Assembly (NCBI RefSeq): GCF_006517535.1
Contig: NZ_VHQH01000038.1
Coordinates: forward strand, 62,001-126,000
Direction: 5' to 3'
Origin: Schumannella sp. 10F1B-5-1
Lineage (GTDB): Bacteria; Actinomycetota; Actinomycetes; Actinomycetales; Microbacteriaceae
Length of the DNA stretch: 64,000 nt
The translations under genes were made by a program, and so were the position numbers. Under the pieces are notes generated by a model. The model saw nothing but the letters and a program-made list of their open reading frames with translations. It was not told the DNA's origin and did no database searches. Numbering within the stretch: the stretch's first letter is position 1; every line of letters starts with the position of its first letter. This document shows, in pieces, positions 16,748-25,175 of this stretch.

Positions 16748-18076
16748 GTGCGTTCTGCCGCCCCTCGTCCTACCCGGCTGACCGCCGCCCGGGCGACCGC
16801 TCTGCGCGCCAGTGCCGCGCTCGCGGTCGGAGCGCTCGCCCTCGCATCCCTGACCGGATGCACCTTCACGGCGAAGCAGGACTGGGCGAAGTACGAGGCC
16901 GCGATCGAAGCCGTCGACGGGGTGGATGAGGCCGTCGGCGGGCTCACCTACAACCTGCCCTTCTCGCCCAGCGGTGAGATGTCGGTGCGGTTCCCGGCCG
17001 AGAAGCCGACGCTCGACGCCGTGGACGACGTGGCGTGCGCACCGCCGTCGGGCGTGCCGACGCGCGTCGACTACGACCTGGCGTCGGGGAGCGGCGTGAC
17101 CGAGGTCCCCGCGTGCGGACGTCCGGCGCCGTCGGATCCGCTGGCGCTCGCCGAGGCGTTCGGCGACTCGCTCGCCGCCTCGGGGCTGCCCGCGGCGACA
17201 TCGGATCCCTTCGACTTCCCGGCTCTTGTCGTGAGCAGCTACACCCACACCGAGTACCGCGCCGAGGTGCGCGGCACCTCGGCCGGATTCACCGCGCAGG
17301 CGGCGGCGCTCGCCGCGGCCGTCGAGCATCTGGACGGCCCGGCGGGCGAGCTGGGCGGTGACCGCATCGCCCTGGTCGGCATCCCGGCCGGCGAATGGGC
17401 CGACTACCTCGACGACGCGGTGGCGCTCGACGCGGCGTTCCCGCTCGAGCGCTTCGACATCCGCCGCGGATCGCTCGCGATCACGACGCTGCAGAGCGAT
17501 CCCGACGCGGATGCGGTGCAGCAGGTACTCGAGTCGCGGTCCGCGGCCCGCTACGCCGACCTCGATATGACGGTCGCGGGCGCCGGGGCCGGCAGCGGGG
17601 TCGGCTCGGGCGGCGTCTCGGCGGGCACGTCGCAGGCGGCGATCGATCTGGTCGCGATACTGCGGATCGCGCATCCCGATGTCGACTTCCTGGCCTACGG
17701 CGACGGCGTCAGCGCCGACGTCGACGACTGCGCCGCGCTGCTGCCGATCGCCGCCGACGCCGCCGCGGCCGGTGACGGCACCGTCGCGGTGGCGCTGCGC
17801 CCGCAAGGAACGCCGTCCTTCGGCATCCGCGAGGCGCCGTTGCTCGGTCCCGACACGAACCCCTACCCGGACTGGTGCGCCCAGTACGCCCAGATCGCGG
17901 CCGATTCGGCGGCCGCGTCGGTCTGGTTCAGCGCCGACCTGCTCGAGGTGTGGCCGACGGCCGACACGCGTCGCAGGTCGGCGGAGCTGCGCGACCTCGA
18001 AGCGCTCGTCGAACGCGTCGCACGCGCGGGCGGGTACTCGGCCTACGCGATCGCGCGGGACCGCGTCGACCTCTGA
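16748..18076 (+). CDS. Putative lipoprotein of unknown function
   Basis: 442 residues. Twenty basic/polar residues, a hydrophobic stretch and the lipobox LTGC (Cys38) mark a lipoprotein signal; the mature protein would sit on the outer face of the membrane. The rest is Ala/Asp-rich with no domain I can name; Cys pairs may form disulfides. The GTG at 16748 is chosen because GAGGAG lies 7 bases upstream and the signal peptide starts there. A Gly/Ser-rich patch (GAGAGSGVGSGGVSAG) occurs mid-protein. The downstream membrane-protein gene has its own promoter. Confidence 0.75.
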   Translation: MRSAAPRPTRLTAARATALRASAALAVGALALASLTGCTFTAKQDWAKYEAAIEAVDGVDEAVGGLTYNLPFSPSGEMSVRFPAEKPTLDAVDDVACAPPSGVPTRVDYDLASGSGVTEVPACGRPAPSDPLALAEAFGDSLAASGLPAATSDPFDFPALVVSSYTHTEYRAEVRGTSAGFTAQAAALAAAVEHLDGPAGELGGDRIALVGIPAGEWADYLDDAVALDAAFPLERFDIRRGSLAITTLQSDPDADAVQQVLESRSAARYADLDMTVAGAGAGSGVGSGGVSAGTSQAAIDLVAILRIAHPDVDFLAYGDGVSADVDDCAALLPIAADAAAAGDGTVAVALRPQGTPSFGIREAPLLGPDTNPYPDWCAQYAQIAADSAAASVWFSADLLEVWPTADTRRRSAELRDLEALVERVARAGGYSAYAIARDRVDL

Positions 18077-18170
18077 GCGGCCTCCGAGGCTGCGGAAGCT
18101 TCCGCTGACGCCGCGACTCCGTGGATGCACGTCACCCCTAGTGGGGAGCGCCGCGCCGCACGCCGCGGCG

Positions 18171-18176
18171 TAGCGT
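18171..18176 (+). promoter_or_regulatory. -10 box TAGCGT for the 18183 gene
   Basis: TAGCGT, 6 bases, GTG at 18183. Confidence 0.55.
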
Positions 18177-18182
18177 CGCCGC

Positions 18183-18800
18183 GTGACCTGGCAGCTCGGA
18201 CCGCACCCCGACGACGCCGCGCGCGCCGCGGCGGCGGCGCCGGGCGGCACGGGATCCAGCGGCACGGGCGCGGGCACCGGCCCGGGCCTCGGCGCGGGCG
18301 AAGCCGACCCGAGCGGTCCCTCCGACGCGACTCCGAGCGTCCCGCACCTGCCGACCCGTCCGCAGCTGCGGCGTCCCACCCTGGTGCTGCGCCCGCGCGC
18401 CGACACCCGTGACGCGGTCGTGCTCGAGCTGCTGCCGCTACTCGCCCCGGCGCTCGCGATCGGCGCGACGCAGCTGCTGCTGCCGTGGAGCACCCTCCTG
18501 CTCGCCGCCTGCCTGGCGGTCACGAGCCTCGCGCAGCTCGTCGTCGCCTCGCGTGACGCGGCGCTGCTGCGCTCGCGCGGATTCGTCGGCACCGCGCCGT
18601 CGGCGCTCGCGCTCGTGAGCCCGATCCTCTACCTCGCCGTGCGCGGGCGCGTCTGCTCGCAGCACGACCGCACTGCCTACGCCCCGGTGCCGTGGGCGAT
18701 CGGCTCGACGGTCGTCGCGATCGGCGCGCTGGCGCTCACGGCGTGGCTCGAGGGCTCGGTGGATGCCTCCCTCGGCGGGATGCTGACCGGCCTGTTCTGA
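18183..18800 (+). CDS. Four-helix membrane protein of unknown function
   Basis: 205 residues. Residues 1-60 are Ala/Gly/Pro-rich with acidic residues and probably disordered. Then about four hydrophobic segments follow: two near the middle (LLPLLAPALAIGATQLLLPW and TLLLAACLAVTSLAQLVVA), ALALVSPILYLAV, and WAIGSTVVAIGALALTAWL near the end. No conserved motif recognised. The start GTG 18183 is fixed by the TAGCGT box six bases upstream. It converges on the cardiolipin synthase unit. Confidence 0.65.
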   Translation: MTWQLGPHPDDAARAAAAAPGGTGSSGTGAGTGPGLGAGEADPSGPSDATPSVPHLPTRPQLRRPTLVLRPRADTRDAVVLELLPLLAPALAIGATQLLLPWSTLLLAACLAVTSLAQLVVASRDAALLRSRGFVGTAPSALALVSPILYLAVRGRVCSQHDRTAYAPVPWAIGSTVVAIGALALTAWLEGSVDASLGGMLTGLF

Positions 18801-18858
18801 AGGCCGGCGGCCAGCTCGGCAGCGTCGCGCCGCCGGCTCGATCGCGCCGTGCGTCAGC

Positions 18859-19002
18859 TCATCCGCGCCGCCGCGCGAGCTCGGCGGACCGCCGTGCGAT
18901 CATGCGCCGGCGCAGCCGCACCGCGAGCTTCATGAGCGCCGCGACACCCGCGGCGACGAGCGCGCACGCGACGATCGCGCCGAGCAGCAGGAGGGCGTTC
19001 AT
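18859..19002 (-). CDS. Small (47-residue) single-span membrane protein downstream of cls
   Basis: Begins 8 bases after the cls stop codon. One hydrophobic segment (LLLLGAIVACALVAAGVAAL) is followed by a strongly basic tail (RLRRRMIARRSAELARRRG). Third-position GC is as high as in neighbouring genes, supporting real coding. Likely cotranscribed with cls. Function unknown; a small regulator or partner of Cls is only a guess. Confidence 0.5.
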   Translation of the reverse strand: MNALLLLGAIVACALVAAGVAALMKLAVRLRRRMIARRSAELARRRG

Positions 19003-19010
19003 CCCGAGCT

Positions 19011-20480
19011 CTACTGCAGCGCCGCGGTCAGGCGGGCGAAGTTGTCGAGCACCTTGCGGCGCAGGGGGCGGGCCATCCACTCGTCGAGGGTGATCTCGCG
19101 ACTGTGGGCGCGATAGTCGTCTTCGATCGCGCGCAGGCTCTCGGTGAAGCCGCGGTCGCGCACCATGACCGAGATCTCGAGGTCGAGGGTGAAGGAGCGC
19201 ATGTCCATATTGCTCGAGCCGATGACCGAGACCTCGTCGTCGATCGTCATGTGCTTGGCGTGCAGGATGGTCGGCTTGGCGTAGAGGAAGATGCGAACCC
19301 CCGCCTTCAGCAGCGCCTCGTAGTAGCTGCGCTGCGCGTGGAAGACGAAGAACTGGTCGCCGATCTCCGACACGAACAGCTGCACCTCGACGCCCTTCTG
19401 CGCGGCCGTGGTGATGGCGTAGAGCATCGAGTCGTCGGGCACGAAGTAGGGGCTGACGACGATCGCCTTGCGCTGCGCGCCGTAGAGCAGCGCGTTGAAC
19501 AGGCGCAGGTTGTTCTCGCCGGGGAAGCCGGGTCCGCTCGGCACGACCTGGCAGTCGAGCGATCCGTGCACCTCGTCGCGCGCCTCGGCGGCCTCGCGTT
19601 CGAGCAGCTCGTCGGTCTCGCTGTACCAGTCGGTCACGAACAGCGCGTCGATGCCGGCGACGATGGGGCCCTCGAAGCGGGCCATGAAGTCCTTCCAGTG
19701 CAGCCCGCGGCGGTGGTTCTTGCGCGACTGGTAGGGCGTCTCGATGACGTTCTGCGATCCCGTCCAGGCGACCTCGCCGTCGATCACGAGCAGCTTGCGG
19801 TGGTTGCGCAGGTCGGGACGGCGCCAGTGCCCCTGCAGCGGCAGCACGGGCAGCATGAGGTGCCAGTCGGCGCCCATCTCGGTGAGTCGCTTCTTGGTGC
19901 GACGGAAGCCGGGGTAGCGGAAGTTGCCCAGGTGATCGAGCAGCACCCGCACCTTCACGCCGCGCTTCACGGCATCCTCGAGCGCCTGGAAGAACGGCTC
20001 GGTCGTGCTGTCGAGGCTGAAGATGTAGAACTCGCAGTGGATGAGGCGCTTCGCCCGCCGGATCTCCTCCGTCATCGCGCGCAGCGCCCGGTCGTTGTCG
20101 TCGTAGAGCTCGGCCGTGTTGCCGCCGACGAGCGGCATGGCGCCGAGGGTGCGGTTGAGCTCGACGATCGGGCGCAGCCAGGGCGGCCACGGGTCGCTCT
20201 CGGTGACCCGCTCGATGCCCTCGGTCTGCTCGAGGATGTACTGGTTGATCTCGCGCTGCTTCTGCCGGCGGCGTCGCGGCAGCCGGTGCGACCCGAACAG
20301 CAGGAAGATCAGGATGCCGAGGTACGGGATCAGGAAGATCGCCAGCAGCCACGCCATCGCCGTCTGCGGGCGGCGGTTGCGCGGGATGATCGCGAGCGCG
20401 GCGATGCGCGCGGCGAAGTCGATCACGAGCAGGGCGATCACGATGGCCAGCGTCAGCCAGCCGACCCATCCCTCACCCAT
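19011..20480 (-). CDS. cls: Cardiolipin synthase (PLD superfamily)
   Basis: 489 residues. Makes cardiolipin at the membrane. Two N-terminal transmembrane helices (about 8-30 and 40-62) are followed by two phospholipase D motifs: HRKLLVID (H227, K229, D234) and HAKHMTID (H407, K409, D414), each followed by G-S-x-N. Length and architecture match bacterial Cls. ATG 20480 lies 7 bases after the -10 box TAGAGT; the frame extends upstream only into the neighbouring kinase gene. The TAG stop codon of that kinase forms the first half of this -10 box. Confidence 0.92.
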   Translation of the reverse strand: MGEGWVGWLTLAIVIALLVIDFAARIAALAIIPRNRRPQTAMAWLLAIFLIPYLGILIFLLFGSHRLPRRRRQKQREINQYILEQTEGIERVTESDPWPPWLRPIVELNRTLGAMPLVGGNTAELYDDNDRALRAMTEEIRRAKRLIHCEFYIFSLDSTTEPFFQALEDAVKRGVKVRVLLDHLGNFRYPGFRRTKKRLTEMGADWHLMLPVLPLQGHWRRPDLRNHRKLLVIDGEVAWTGSQNVIETPYQSRKNHRRGLHWKDFMARFEGPIVAGIDALFVTDWYSETDELLEREAAEARDEVHGSLDCQVVPSGPGFPGENNLRLFNALLYGAQRKAIVVSPYFVPDDSMLYAITTAAQKGVEVQLFVSEIGDQFFVFHAQRSYYEALLKAGVRIFLYAKPTILHAKHMTIDDEVSVIGSSNMDMRSFTLDLEISVMVRDRGFTESLRAIEDDYRAHSREITLDEWMARPLRRKVLDNFARLTAALQ

Positions 20481-20487
20481 GTGAGGA

Positions 20488-20493
20488 ACTCTA
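20488..20493 (-). promoter_or_regulatory. -10 box TAGAGT for cls, overlapping the stop codon of the kinase gene
   Basis: Minus strand TAGAGT at 20493-20488. Its first three bases are the TAG stop of the upstream kinase (20493-20491). Spacer of 7, then ATG (20480). Confidence 0.5.
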
Positions 20494-21447
20494 GGGCGTG
20501 GGCACCGTCGGCACCGCCGCCCCGCTGAGCCGCAGCGCGTAGAGCGCGGCCCCGAGTGACGGGTCGTGCAGCGGCGCGCGCAGCTCGAACGGCAGCCCCG
20601 TCTCCTCCAGCGCGGCGGCGAAGCCCGCGACGAAGCCGGGTGCCGCGAACACGCCGCCCGAATACGACACGGGGATCGTCTCGTCGTCCGGCGCGGCCAG
20701 ACCGGCCCGCACGGCGGCGACCTGCGCGGCGAGCTCGTGCTGCGCATCCACCAGGATCTGCTGCGCCACCGGGTCGCCGGCCGCCGCCGCCGCGGTGGCG
20801 ACCTTCGACAGGTCGGCGATGAGCCCGCGCTGCGACGCCCACTCGCCCACGATGACGCCGATCGCGTCGAGGTCGTCGGCGACGCCGAGGCGCTCGCGCA
20901 TCATGCCGTGCAGCGCGGTGCGGGGCAGGCGCCCGTCGGCCATGCGGCTGAAGGCGCCGAGCGCGCGCACCGCGATCCAGTACGCCGAGCCCTCGTCGCC
21001 GAAGATCTCGCTCCAGCCGCCGGTGCGGTGGCTGACGCCGGCGCGCTCGCCGTAGGCCATCGATCCGGTGCCGGCGATCACGTTGATGCCGTCGGCGGCG
21101 CCGAGCGAGCCCGCCCATCCGCTGATCATGTCGTTGCCGCAGCGGTAGCGGTCGTGCCCGAGGATCGGCGCCGGGATCGCGTCGAGCGTCGGCACGTCGG
21201 CGCTCGCCTCGCCGTAGCCGGGCATCGCGTAGAAGACGAAGTCGAGCTGGTCGCGGGTCACGCCGCTCTGCGCCTCGATGTCGGCGAGGCCGTCGGCGAG
21301 CACGTCGCCGACGAGCTGGATGCCGCGCTCGGTTCCGAAGTAGTAGCAGGTGCGCTGGCGCGACTCGGCGATGCGGGCGCCGGTCTCGTCGATCAGCAGG
21401 AACGCGGTCTTGGTGCCGCCGCCGTCGATGCCGAGGTAGTGCGGCAT
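20491..21447 (-). CDS. BadF/BadG/BcrA/BcrD-type ATPase, N-acetylglucosamine-kinase-like sugar kinase
   Basis: 318 residues, ASKHA fold. Phosphate-1 motif LGIDGGGTKTAF (residues 5-16), phosphate-2 VIAGTGSMAYGE, GGWSEIFGDEGSAYWIAVRAL (typical of GlcNAc-kinase-like members), and the adenosine loop VSYSGGVFAAPGF. Most likely a cytoplasmic ATP-dependent kinase of N-acetylglucosamine or a related amino sugar in wall recycling. The sugar itself is not certain. It is followed by cls, which has its own promoter inside the stop codon region. Confidence 0.85.
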   Translation of the reverse strand: MPHYLGIDGGGTKTAFLLIDETGARIAESRQRTCYYFGTERGIQLVGDVLADGLADIEAQSGVTRDQLDFVFYAMPGYGEASADVPTLDAIPAPILGHDRYRCGNDMISGWAGSLGAADGINVIAGTGSMAYGERAGVSHRTGGWSEIFGDEGSAYWIAVRALGAFSRMADGRLPRTALHGMMRERLGVADDLDAIGVIVGEWASQRGLIADLSKVATAAAAAGDPVAQQILVDAQHELAAQVAAVRAGLAAPDDETIPVSYSGGVFAAPGFVAGFAAALEETGLPFELRAPLHDPSLGAALYALRLSGAAVPTVPTP

Positions 21448-21496
21448 GCAGAACTCGCTTCGCTGTGAGGGGATGTCTCGCTCACACTCGCGGTTT

Positions 21497-21554
21497 CTGC
21501 GCGTCGGCGCAAGATCCTGCGCGAAAGCGACAGTCGGCCTGCGCGGACGCGCAG
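21497..21554. repeat. 58-bp dyad element (single copy)
   Basis: Arms CTGCGCGTC (21497-21505) and GACGCGCAG (21546-21554), with a near-palindrome GCGCAAGATCCTGCGC inside. Similar scale to the multi-copy dyads. Lies between the kinase start and the yajQ-like stop. Confidence 0.45.
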
Positions 21555-21593
21555 TCTGCGTGGAAGATTCGGGGGTCAGCGGCCTCAGCGGCC

Positions 21594-22085
21594 TCAGCGC
21601 ATGTTGACGAACTGCAGCGCTACGTCGAGGTCCTTGCCCTTCAGCAACGCGATGACCGACTGCAGGTCGTCGCGGCTCTTCGACTGCACGCGCAGCTCGT
21701 CGCCCTGGATCTGGCTCTTGACGCTCTTGGGGCCCTCGTCGCGGATGATCTTCGAGATCTTCTTCGCATCCTCGCTCGAGATGCCGTTCTTCAGGCCCAC
21801 CTCGATGCGGTACTCCTTGCCGCTCGGGTACGGGTCGCCCTCATCGAGCGAGCGGATGCCGATGCCCCGCTTGATGAACTTCGCCTCGAGCACCTCGAGC
21901 ACGGCCTTGACGCGCTCCTCGGCGCTGGCCTTGAGCAGGATCTTCTCGTCACCCGACCAGTCGATCGACGCGCCGACGCCCTTGAAGTCGTAGCGCTGGG
22001 CGATCTCCTTCTGCGCCTGGTTGACCGCGTTCTGGGCCTCCATGTGGTCGACCTTGCTCACGATGTCGAAAGAGGAATCAGCCAT
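21594..22085 (-). CDS. YajQ family (UPF0234) nucleotide-binding protein
   Basis: 163 residues, the usual length. Signature regions: [20 protein letters not shown] at the N-terminus, [41 protein letters not shown] and the C-terminal [17 protein letters not shown]. Family members fold as two ferredoxin-like domains and some bind cyclic di-GMP or RNA; the role here is unknown. ATG 22085 is placed 6 bases after the -10 box TACCCT. Confidence 0.92.
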   Translation of the reverse strand: MADSSFDIVSKVDHMEAQNAVNQAQKEIAQRYDFKGVGASIDWSGDEKILLKASAEERVKAVLEVLEAKFIKRGIGIRSLDEGDPYPSGKEYRIEVGLKNGISSEDAKKISKIIRDEGPKSVKSQIQGDELRVQSKSRDDLQSVIALLKGKDLDVALQFVNMR

Positions 22086-22091
22086 GAACCC

Positions 22092-22097
22092 AGGGTA
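22092..22097 (-). promoter_or_regulatory. -10 box TACCCT for the yajQ-like gene
   Basis: Minus strand TACCCT, 6 bases, ATG (22085). Confidence 0.5.
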
Positions 22098-22180
22098 GCG
22101 GGATGGTCACCGGCACCCTGCGCGACCTGTATTCTGTTGCGTGCGCGTTCGGTCGGTGCCTACACGGGTCGGGAGCGTCT

Positions 22181-22262
22181 GGCGGGTTACCCAAGCGGCC
22201 AAAGGGATCTGACTGTAAATCAGACTGCACTGCATTCGGGGGTTCGAATCCCTCACCCGCCA
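22181..22262 (+). tRNA. tRNA-Tyr (anticodon GTA)
   Basis: Acceptor GGCGGGT pairs with ACCCGCC; anticodon stem TCTGA/TCAGA encloses the loop CTGTAAA with GTA at 22215-22217. A long variable arm (class II) and T-loop GGTTCGAATCC are present; discriminator A at 22262. The CCA end is not encoded. A GC hairpin terminator follows at 22282. Confidence 0.96.
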
Positions 22263-22281
22263 CATCAGCGTGAGACGCACG

Positions 22282-22305
22282 AGGCCCCGGTTCGCCGGGG
22301 CCTTC
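22282..22305 (+). terminator. Terminator of tRNA-Tyr
   Basis: AGGCCCCGG, loop TTCG, CCGGGGCCT (to 22303), then TCG-rich sequence. Confidence 0.7.
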
Positions 22306-22399
22306 GTCGTGTGCGGGGTGCTGCGCGGGTGCTGCGGTGTCGGGATGCGCGCGCGGCGTCGGCGGAACTCCGCGCATCCATCAGGGCTCGCTCATCCAT

Positions 22400-22405
22400 C
22401 AGGAT
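22400..22405 (+). promoter_or_regulatory. -10-like box CAGGAT for the 22412 gene
   Basis: CAGGAT, 6 bases, GTG at 22412. Confidence 0.4.
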
Positions 22406-22411
22406 GGTCGC

Positions 22412-22957
22412 GTGAGCAGCGTGCCCCTCGAGATCCGCGTCGACGACCTGAGCGGCGCGGCGACGCGGGCGCTCATCGCCCACCACCTCGACGGGATGCA
22501 CGACGGGTCACCCGAGGAGAGCATCCACGCGCTCGACCTGGCCGGGCTGCAGTCGCCGGCGATCACGGTGTGGTCGGCGTGGGCTTCGTCGGCGGGTGCG
22601 TCGGCGTTGAGGTCGGCGGATGCGGCGGGCGGCGCGGGTGCGGAAGCGGACGCGAGCCCGGAGTCGCGGCTCGCCGGCATCGGCGCGCTCAAGCGCCTCG
22701 ACGCGACCCGCGGCGAGCTCAAGTCGATGCGGGTCGCCGGCGCGTTCCTCGGCAAGGGCGTGGGCCGCGCGATCCTGCGCCACATCGTCGCCGAGGCCCA
22801 GGCGGAGGGTCTGCGCACGCTCTGGCTCGAGACCGGCGCCGGCCCGCAGTTCACCCCGGCGCAGCGCCTCTACGCGAGCGAGGGCTTCGGCTTCTGCGGC
22901 CCCTTCGACGGCTACGTGGATGACCCGCTCTCGGTCTTCATGACCCGCGCGATCTGA
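22412..22957 (+). CDS. GNAT family N-acetyltransferase
   Basis: 181 residues. GNAT core: IGALKRLDATRGELKSMRVA, then FLGKGVGRAILRHIVAEA (acetyl-CoA loop GKGVGR) and FTPAQRLYASEGFGFCGPF. Similar proteins (PhnO/ElaA-like GNATs) acetylate small amines; the substrate here is unknown. Between the N-terminal strand and the core there is a 25-residue Ala/Gly/Glu-rich insertion. The GTG at 22412 fits the leaderless spacing from CAGGAT; an upstream in-frame start at 22337 would read through the promoter. Confidence 0.8.
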   Translation: MSSVPLEIRVDDLSGAATRALIAHHLDGMHDGSPEESIHALDLAGLQSPAITVWSAWASSAGASALRSADAAGGAGAEADASPESRLAGIGALKRLDATRGELKSMRVAGAFLGKGVGRAILRHIVAEAQAEGLRTLWLETGAGPQFTPAQRLYASEGFGFCGPFDGYVDDPLSVFMTRAI

Positions 22958-23088
22958 GGGCGCCTTCGCGGGGGTCTCTCGTCGCTCTGATGGTCCGGCG
23001 AGCGGATGGTCCACCGCACCGACTGTCGCCCGCGCTGATCTCTCGCCCGTTGGGTAGTCGGGGCGTCGGACTGGATTCGGTCCGTTTC

Positions 23089-23103
23089 TTGCTGTTTCAG
23101 CAA
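23089..23103. promoter_or_regulatory. Operator-like palindrome TTGCTG-TTT-CAGCAA
   Basis: Perfect 6-bp arms around TTT, 42 bp upstream of the flavoprotein start at 23145. Candidate binding site for a local regulator, possibly the XRE-cupin protein on the other side of the gene. Confidence 0.4.
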
Positions 23104-23144
23104 GGATGATTGCCGGAGCGCGCTGCTGGCGTCACGGTGGGACC

Positions 23145-24242
23145 ATGACCGAACCCCATCCCGAGCCCCTCGACCACGATCCCGTCCCCGCTCTCGCCGC
23201 TGCCGACGCCTCCGATCTCTGGGACGCCGTCGTGATCGGCGGGGGAGCCGCCGGCCTCAACGCCGCGCTCATGCTCGCGCGGTCGCGCCGGCGGGTGCTC
23301 GTGGTCGACGCGGGGAGCCCGCGCAACCGCTTCGCCGAGGGCGTGCACGGACTGCTCGCCCGCGAGGGGACGCCGCCGGCCGAGCTGCTCGCGCGCGGTC
23401 GCGCCGAGGTGCAGAGCTACGGCGGGGTCATGCGATCCGGGCGCGTCCGCTCGGTGAGTGGTGCCGACGGCGCGTTCGCGGTCGAGGCCGATGCGCTCGA
23501 GGCGGCGGGCGGCGAGGGCCGCGCATCCACCGGACCGATCGCGCTCGCCGCGCGGCAGGTGATCGTCGCGGCGGGCGTGAGCGACGCGCTGCCCGACATT
23601 TCGGGGCTCGCCGAGCTGTGGGGGAGCGGGGTGCTGCACTGCCCCTACTGCCACGGCTGGGAGGTGCGCGACCGCCGCATCGCCGTGCTCGCCCAGGACC
23701 CGGCGGCCGCCGTGCATCAGGCGCAGCTGTTCCGGCAGCTGAGCGCCGAGGTGGTCGTGCTGCAGCACTCGGCGGCTCCGTTCGGCGACGTGGATGCGCG
23801 GGGCCTGGCCGCCCGCGGCATCCGGGTGATCCCGGGGGAAGTGGTCGCGCTCGAGCAGGCGCACGGCGATGCCAATGGCGATGCCGACGCCGACGCCGGC
23901 TCCGGTCGCCCGACACTGAACGGCGCCCGCCTCGCCAACGGCACGGTCGTGCCGATCGACGCGCTCGTGGTGGCGTCGGTGCCCGAGGCGCACCTCGACT
24001 TCCTCGCGCCTCTCGGCCTCGGCGCCGAGCCGCATCCGAGCGGACGCGGACAGCACCTGCCGACGACCCCGTTCGGCGTCACGAGCGTGCCCGGGCTCTG
24101 GGCCGCCGGCAACGCGACGGACCTCATGGCGCAGGTCGGCGCGGCGGCCGCGACGGGGGCGATGGTGGGCGCGCAGGTCAACGCGGCGCTCGTGGCCGCC
24201 GAGGTCGCGGCCGCCGTCGAGGGCGTGCGCACCGCATCCTGA
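23145..24242 (+). CDS. Thioredoxin-reductase-like NAD(P)/FAD-dependent oxidoreductase
   Basis: 365 residues. FAD site VVIGGGAAGLNAALMLARS (about residues 28-46), NRFAEGVHGLL, redox pair HCPYCHGWEV (CxxC) and the C-terminal GLWAAGNATDLMAQVGAAAATG. This is the compact TrxR-like group lacking an obvious second Rossmann GxGxxA motif (the region reads AVLAQDPAAA), so the NADPH site looks degenerate. Partner unknown. The ATG at 23145 is chosen over 23106 because it starts the acidic N-terminus and follows a CACGGT box at 6 bases. The convergent XRE-cupin gene may regulate it. Confidence 0.85.
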   Translation: MTEPHPEPLDHDPVPALAAADASDLWDAVVIGGGAAGLNAALMLARSRRRVLVVDAGSPRNRFAEGVHGLLAREGTPPAELLARGRAEVQSYGGVMRSGRVRSVSGADGAFAVEADALEAAGGEGRASTGPIALAARQVIVAAGVSDALPDISGLAELWGSGVLHCPYCHGWEVRDRRIAVLAQDPAAAVHQAQLFRQLSAEVVVLQHSAAPFGDVDARGLAARGIRVIPGEVVALEQAHGDANGDADADAGSGRPTLNGARLANGTVVPIDALVVASVPEAHLDFLAPLGLGAEPHPSGRGQHLPTTPFGVTSVPGLWAAGNATDLMAQVGAAAATGAMVGAQVNAALVAAEVAAAVEGVRTAS

Positions 24243-24267
24243 ACTCGCGCGCGAGCCCGCCCGTCGC

Positions 24268-24909
24268 TCAGCGCTCGGGCGACGCGGCCTCGGCATCCTC
24301 GTCGTCGGCGCTGATCGGCGCGACCGCGGCGGTGACCGGCGGCACGCCGTGCACGCGGCGTCCTTCGGCGTCGAAGAGTCCGAGGAACTCGACCGTCTCA
24401 CCGTCGGCGCTCGCGAGCCAGTGCGGGGTGCGGCAGTCGAACTCGGCGGCCTCGCCCGAGGTCAGCAGGAACTCCTCGTCGTCGAGCACGAGCCGCAGGG
24501 TGCCCTGCAGCACGTAGAGCCACTCCCATCCGTGGTGCTCGCGTCGCTGCTCGACCTCGGTCGCGGTGCGCCCGGGAAGCACGAACTTGACCGCCTGCAC
24601 GCCGTTCGCGCCGCGCCCGAGCGGCAGGATCGTGCGGCCCGCGTGCCGCACCGGACGGATGTGGATGCGCGGGTCGCCGGTCGGCGGCGCCCCGACCAGG
24701 TCGTCGAGCGGCACCCCGTACTCCCGCGCGAGCGGCAGCAGCAGCTCGAGCGCGGGGCGGCGCGTGCCGGACTCCAGTCGCGACAGGGTGCTGGTCGAGA
24801 TGCCGGTCACCGCGGTGACGTCGGCGAGCGTGAGGTTGCGGTTGACCCGCAGCCGGCGCAGGCGCTCGCCCACTCCCGCGAGGGTGCGCTCGATCGGCTC
24901 GTCGGCCAT
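24268..24909 (-). CDS. XRE family transcriptional regulator with C-terminal cupin domain
   Basis: 213 residues. Helix-turn-helix at about 12-66 (LRRLRVNRNLTLADVTAVTG and STSTLSRLESGTRRPAL), then a cupin barrel at about 100-185 (HHGWEWLYVLQGTLRLVLDD). Such XRE-cupin proteins act as ligand-responsive repressors or activators. The ATG at 24909 follows a CAGGGT box by 6 bases; the frame runs further upstream but reads as non-coding. It converges with the flavoprotein gene, which carries the TTGCTG/CAGCAA palindrome. Confidence 0.88.
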   Translation of the reverse strand: MADEPIERTLAGVGERLRRLRVNRNLTLADVTAVTGISTSTLSRLESGTRRPALELLLPLAREYGVPLDDLVGAPPTGDPRIHIRPVRHAGRTILPLGRGANGVQAVKFVLPGRTATEVEQRREHHGWEWLYVLQGTLRLVLDDEEFLLTSGEAAEFDCRTPHWLASADGETVEFLGLFDAEGRRVHGVPPVTAAVAPISADDEDAEAASPER

Positions 24910-24915
24910 GACCCC

Positions 24916-24921
24916 ACCCTG
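24916..24921 (-). promoter_or_regulatory. -10-like box CAGGGT for the XRE-cupin gene
   Basis: Minus strand CAGGGT, 6 bases, ATG (24909). Confidence 0.4.
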
Positions 24922-25082
24922 CCACGGGGATGCGCGGCACGCCCGGGCTCGCGCGGAGTCTCGGCGAGCCGTTACCGACGGCGGGCTGGAGTGGCCCGGG
25001 CGGGCGCGGCGTGGCGTCGCGGCGCGGCGCGGCGCAGGGAATGGTGTCGCACCACGCGGTCCTCCCTGCCGCCCCATCCCGT

Positions 25083-25150
25083 CGTAACTCAGCAGGACCG
25101 GGCCGGGATGCCCCGCGCGGGTCGGCAACCGCAGTTCCTGCTGAGTTGCG
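25083..25150. repeat. 68-bp dyad element, copy 1
   Basis: Arms AACTCAGCAGGA (25086-25097) and TCCTGCTGAGTT (25136-25147), exact reverse complements; ends CGT/GCG. It lies in the 371-bp divergent gap 24910-25280, which holds no gene. Confidence 0.7.
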
Positions 25151-25175
25151 TCACGCGTGCTCCCGCCAGTGCGAT

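Noticed and set aside
15986-18592. 868-codon open frame on the minus strand
   Set aside because: It runs through the dyad elements and opposite the GSI-repeat, lipoprotein and membrane-protein genes; its Asp/Arg repeats are just the complement of the GSI codons.
22312-22411. Extended N-terminus of the 22412 acetyltransferase from ATG 22337
   Set aside because: The added residues are not GNAT-like and the region carries the CAGGAT box and the end of the tRNA terminator region.
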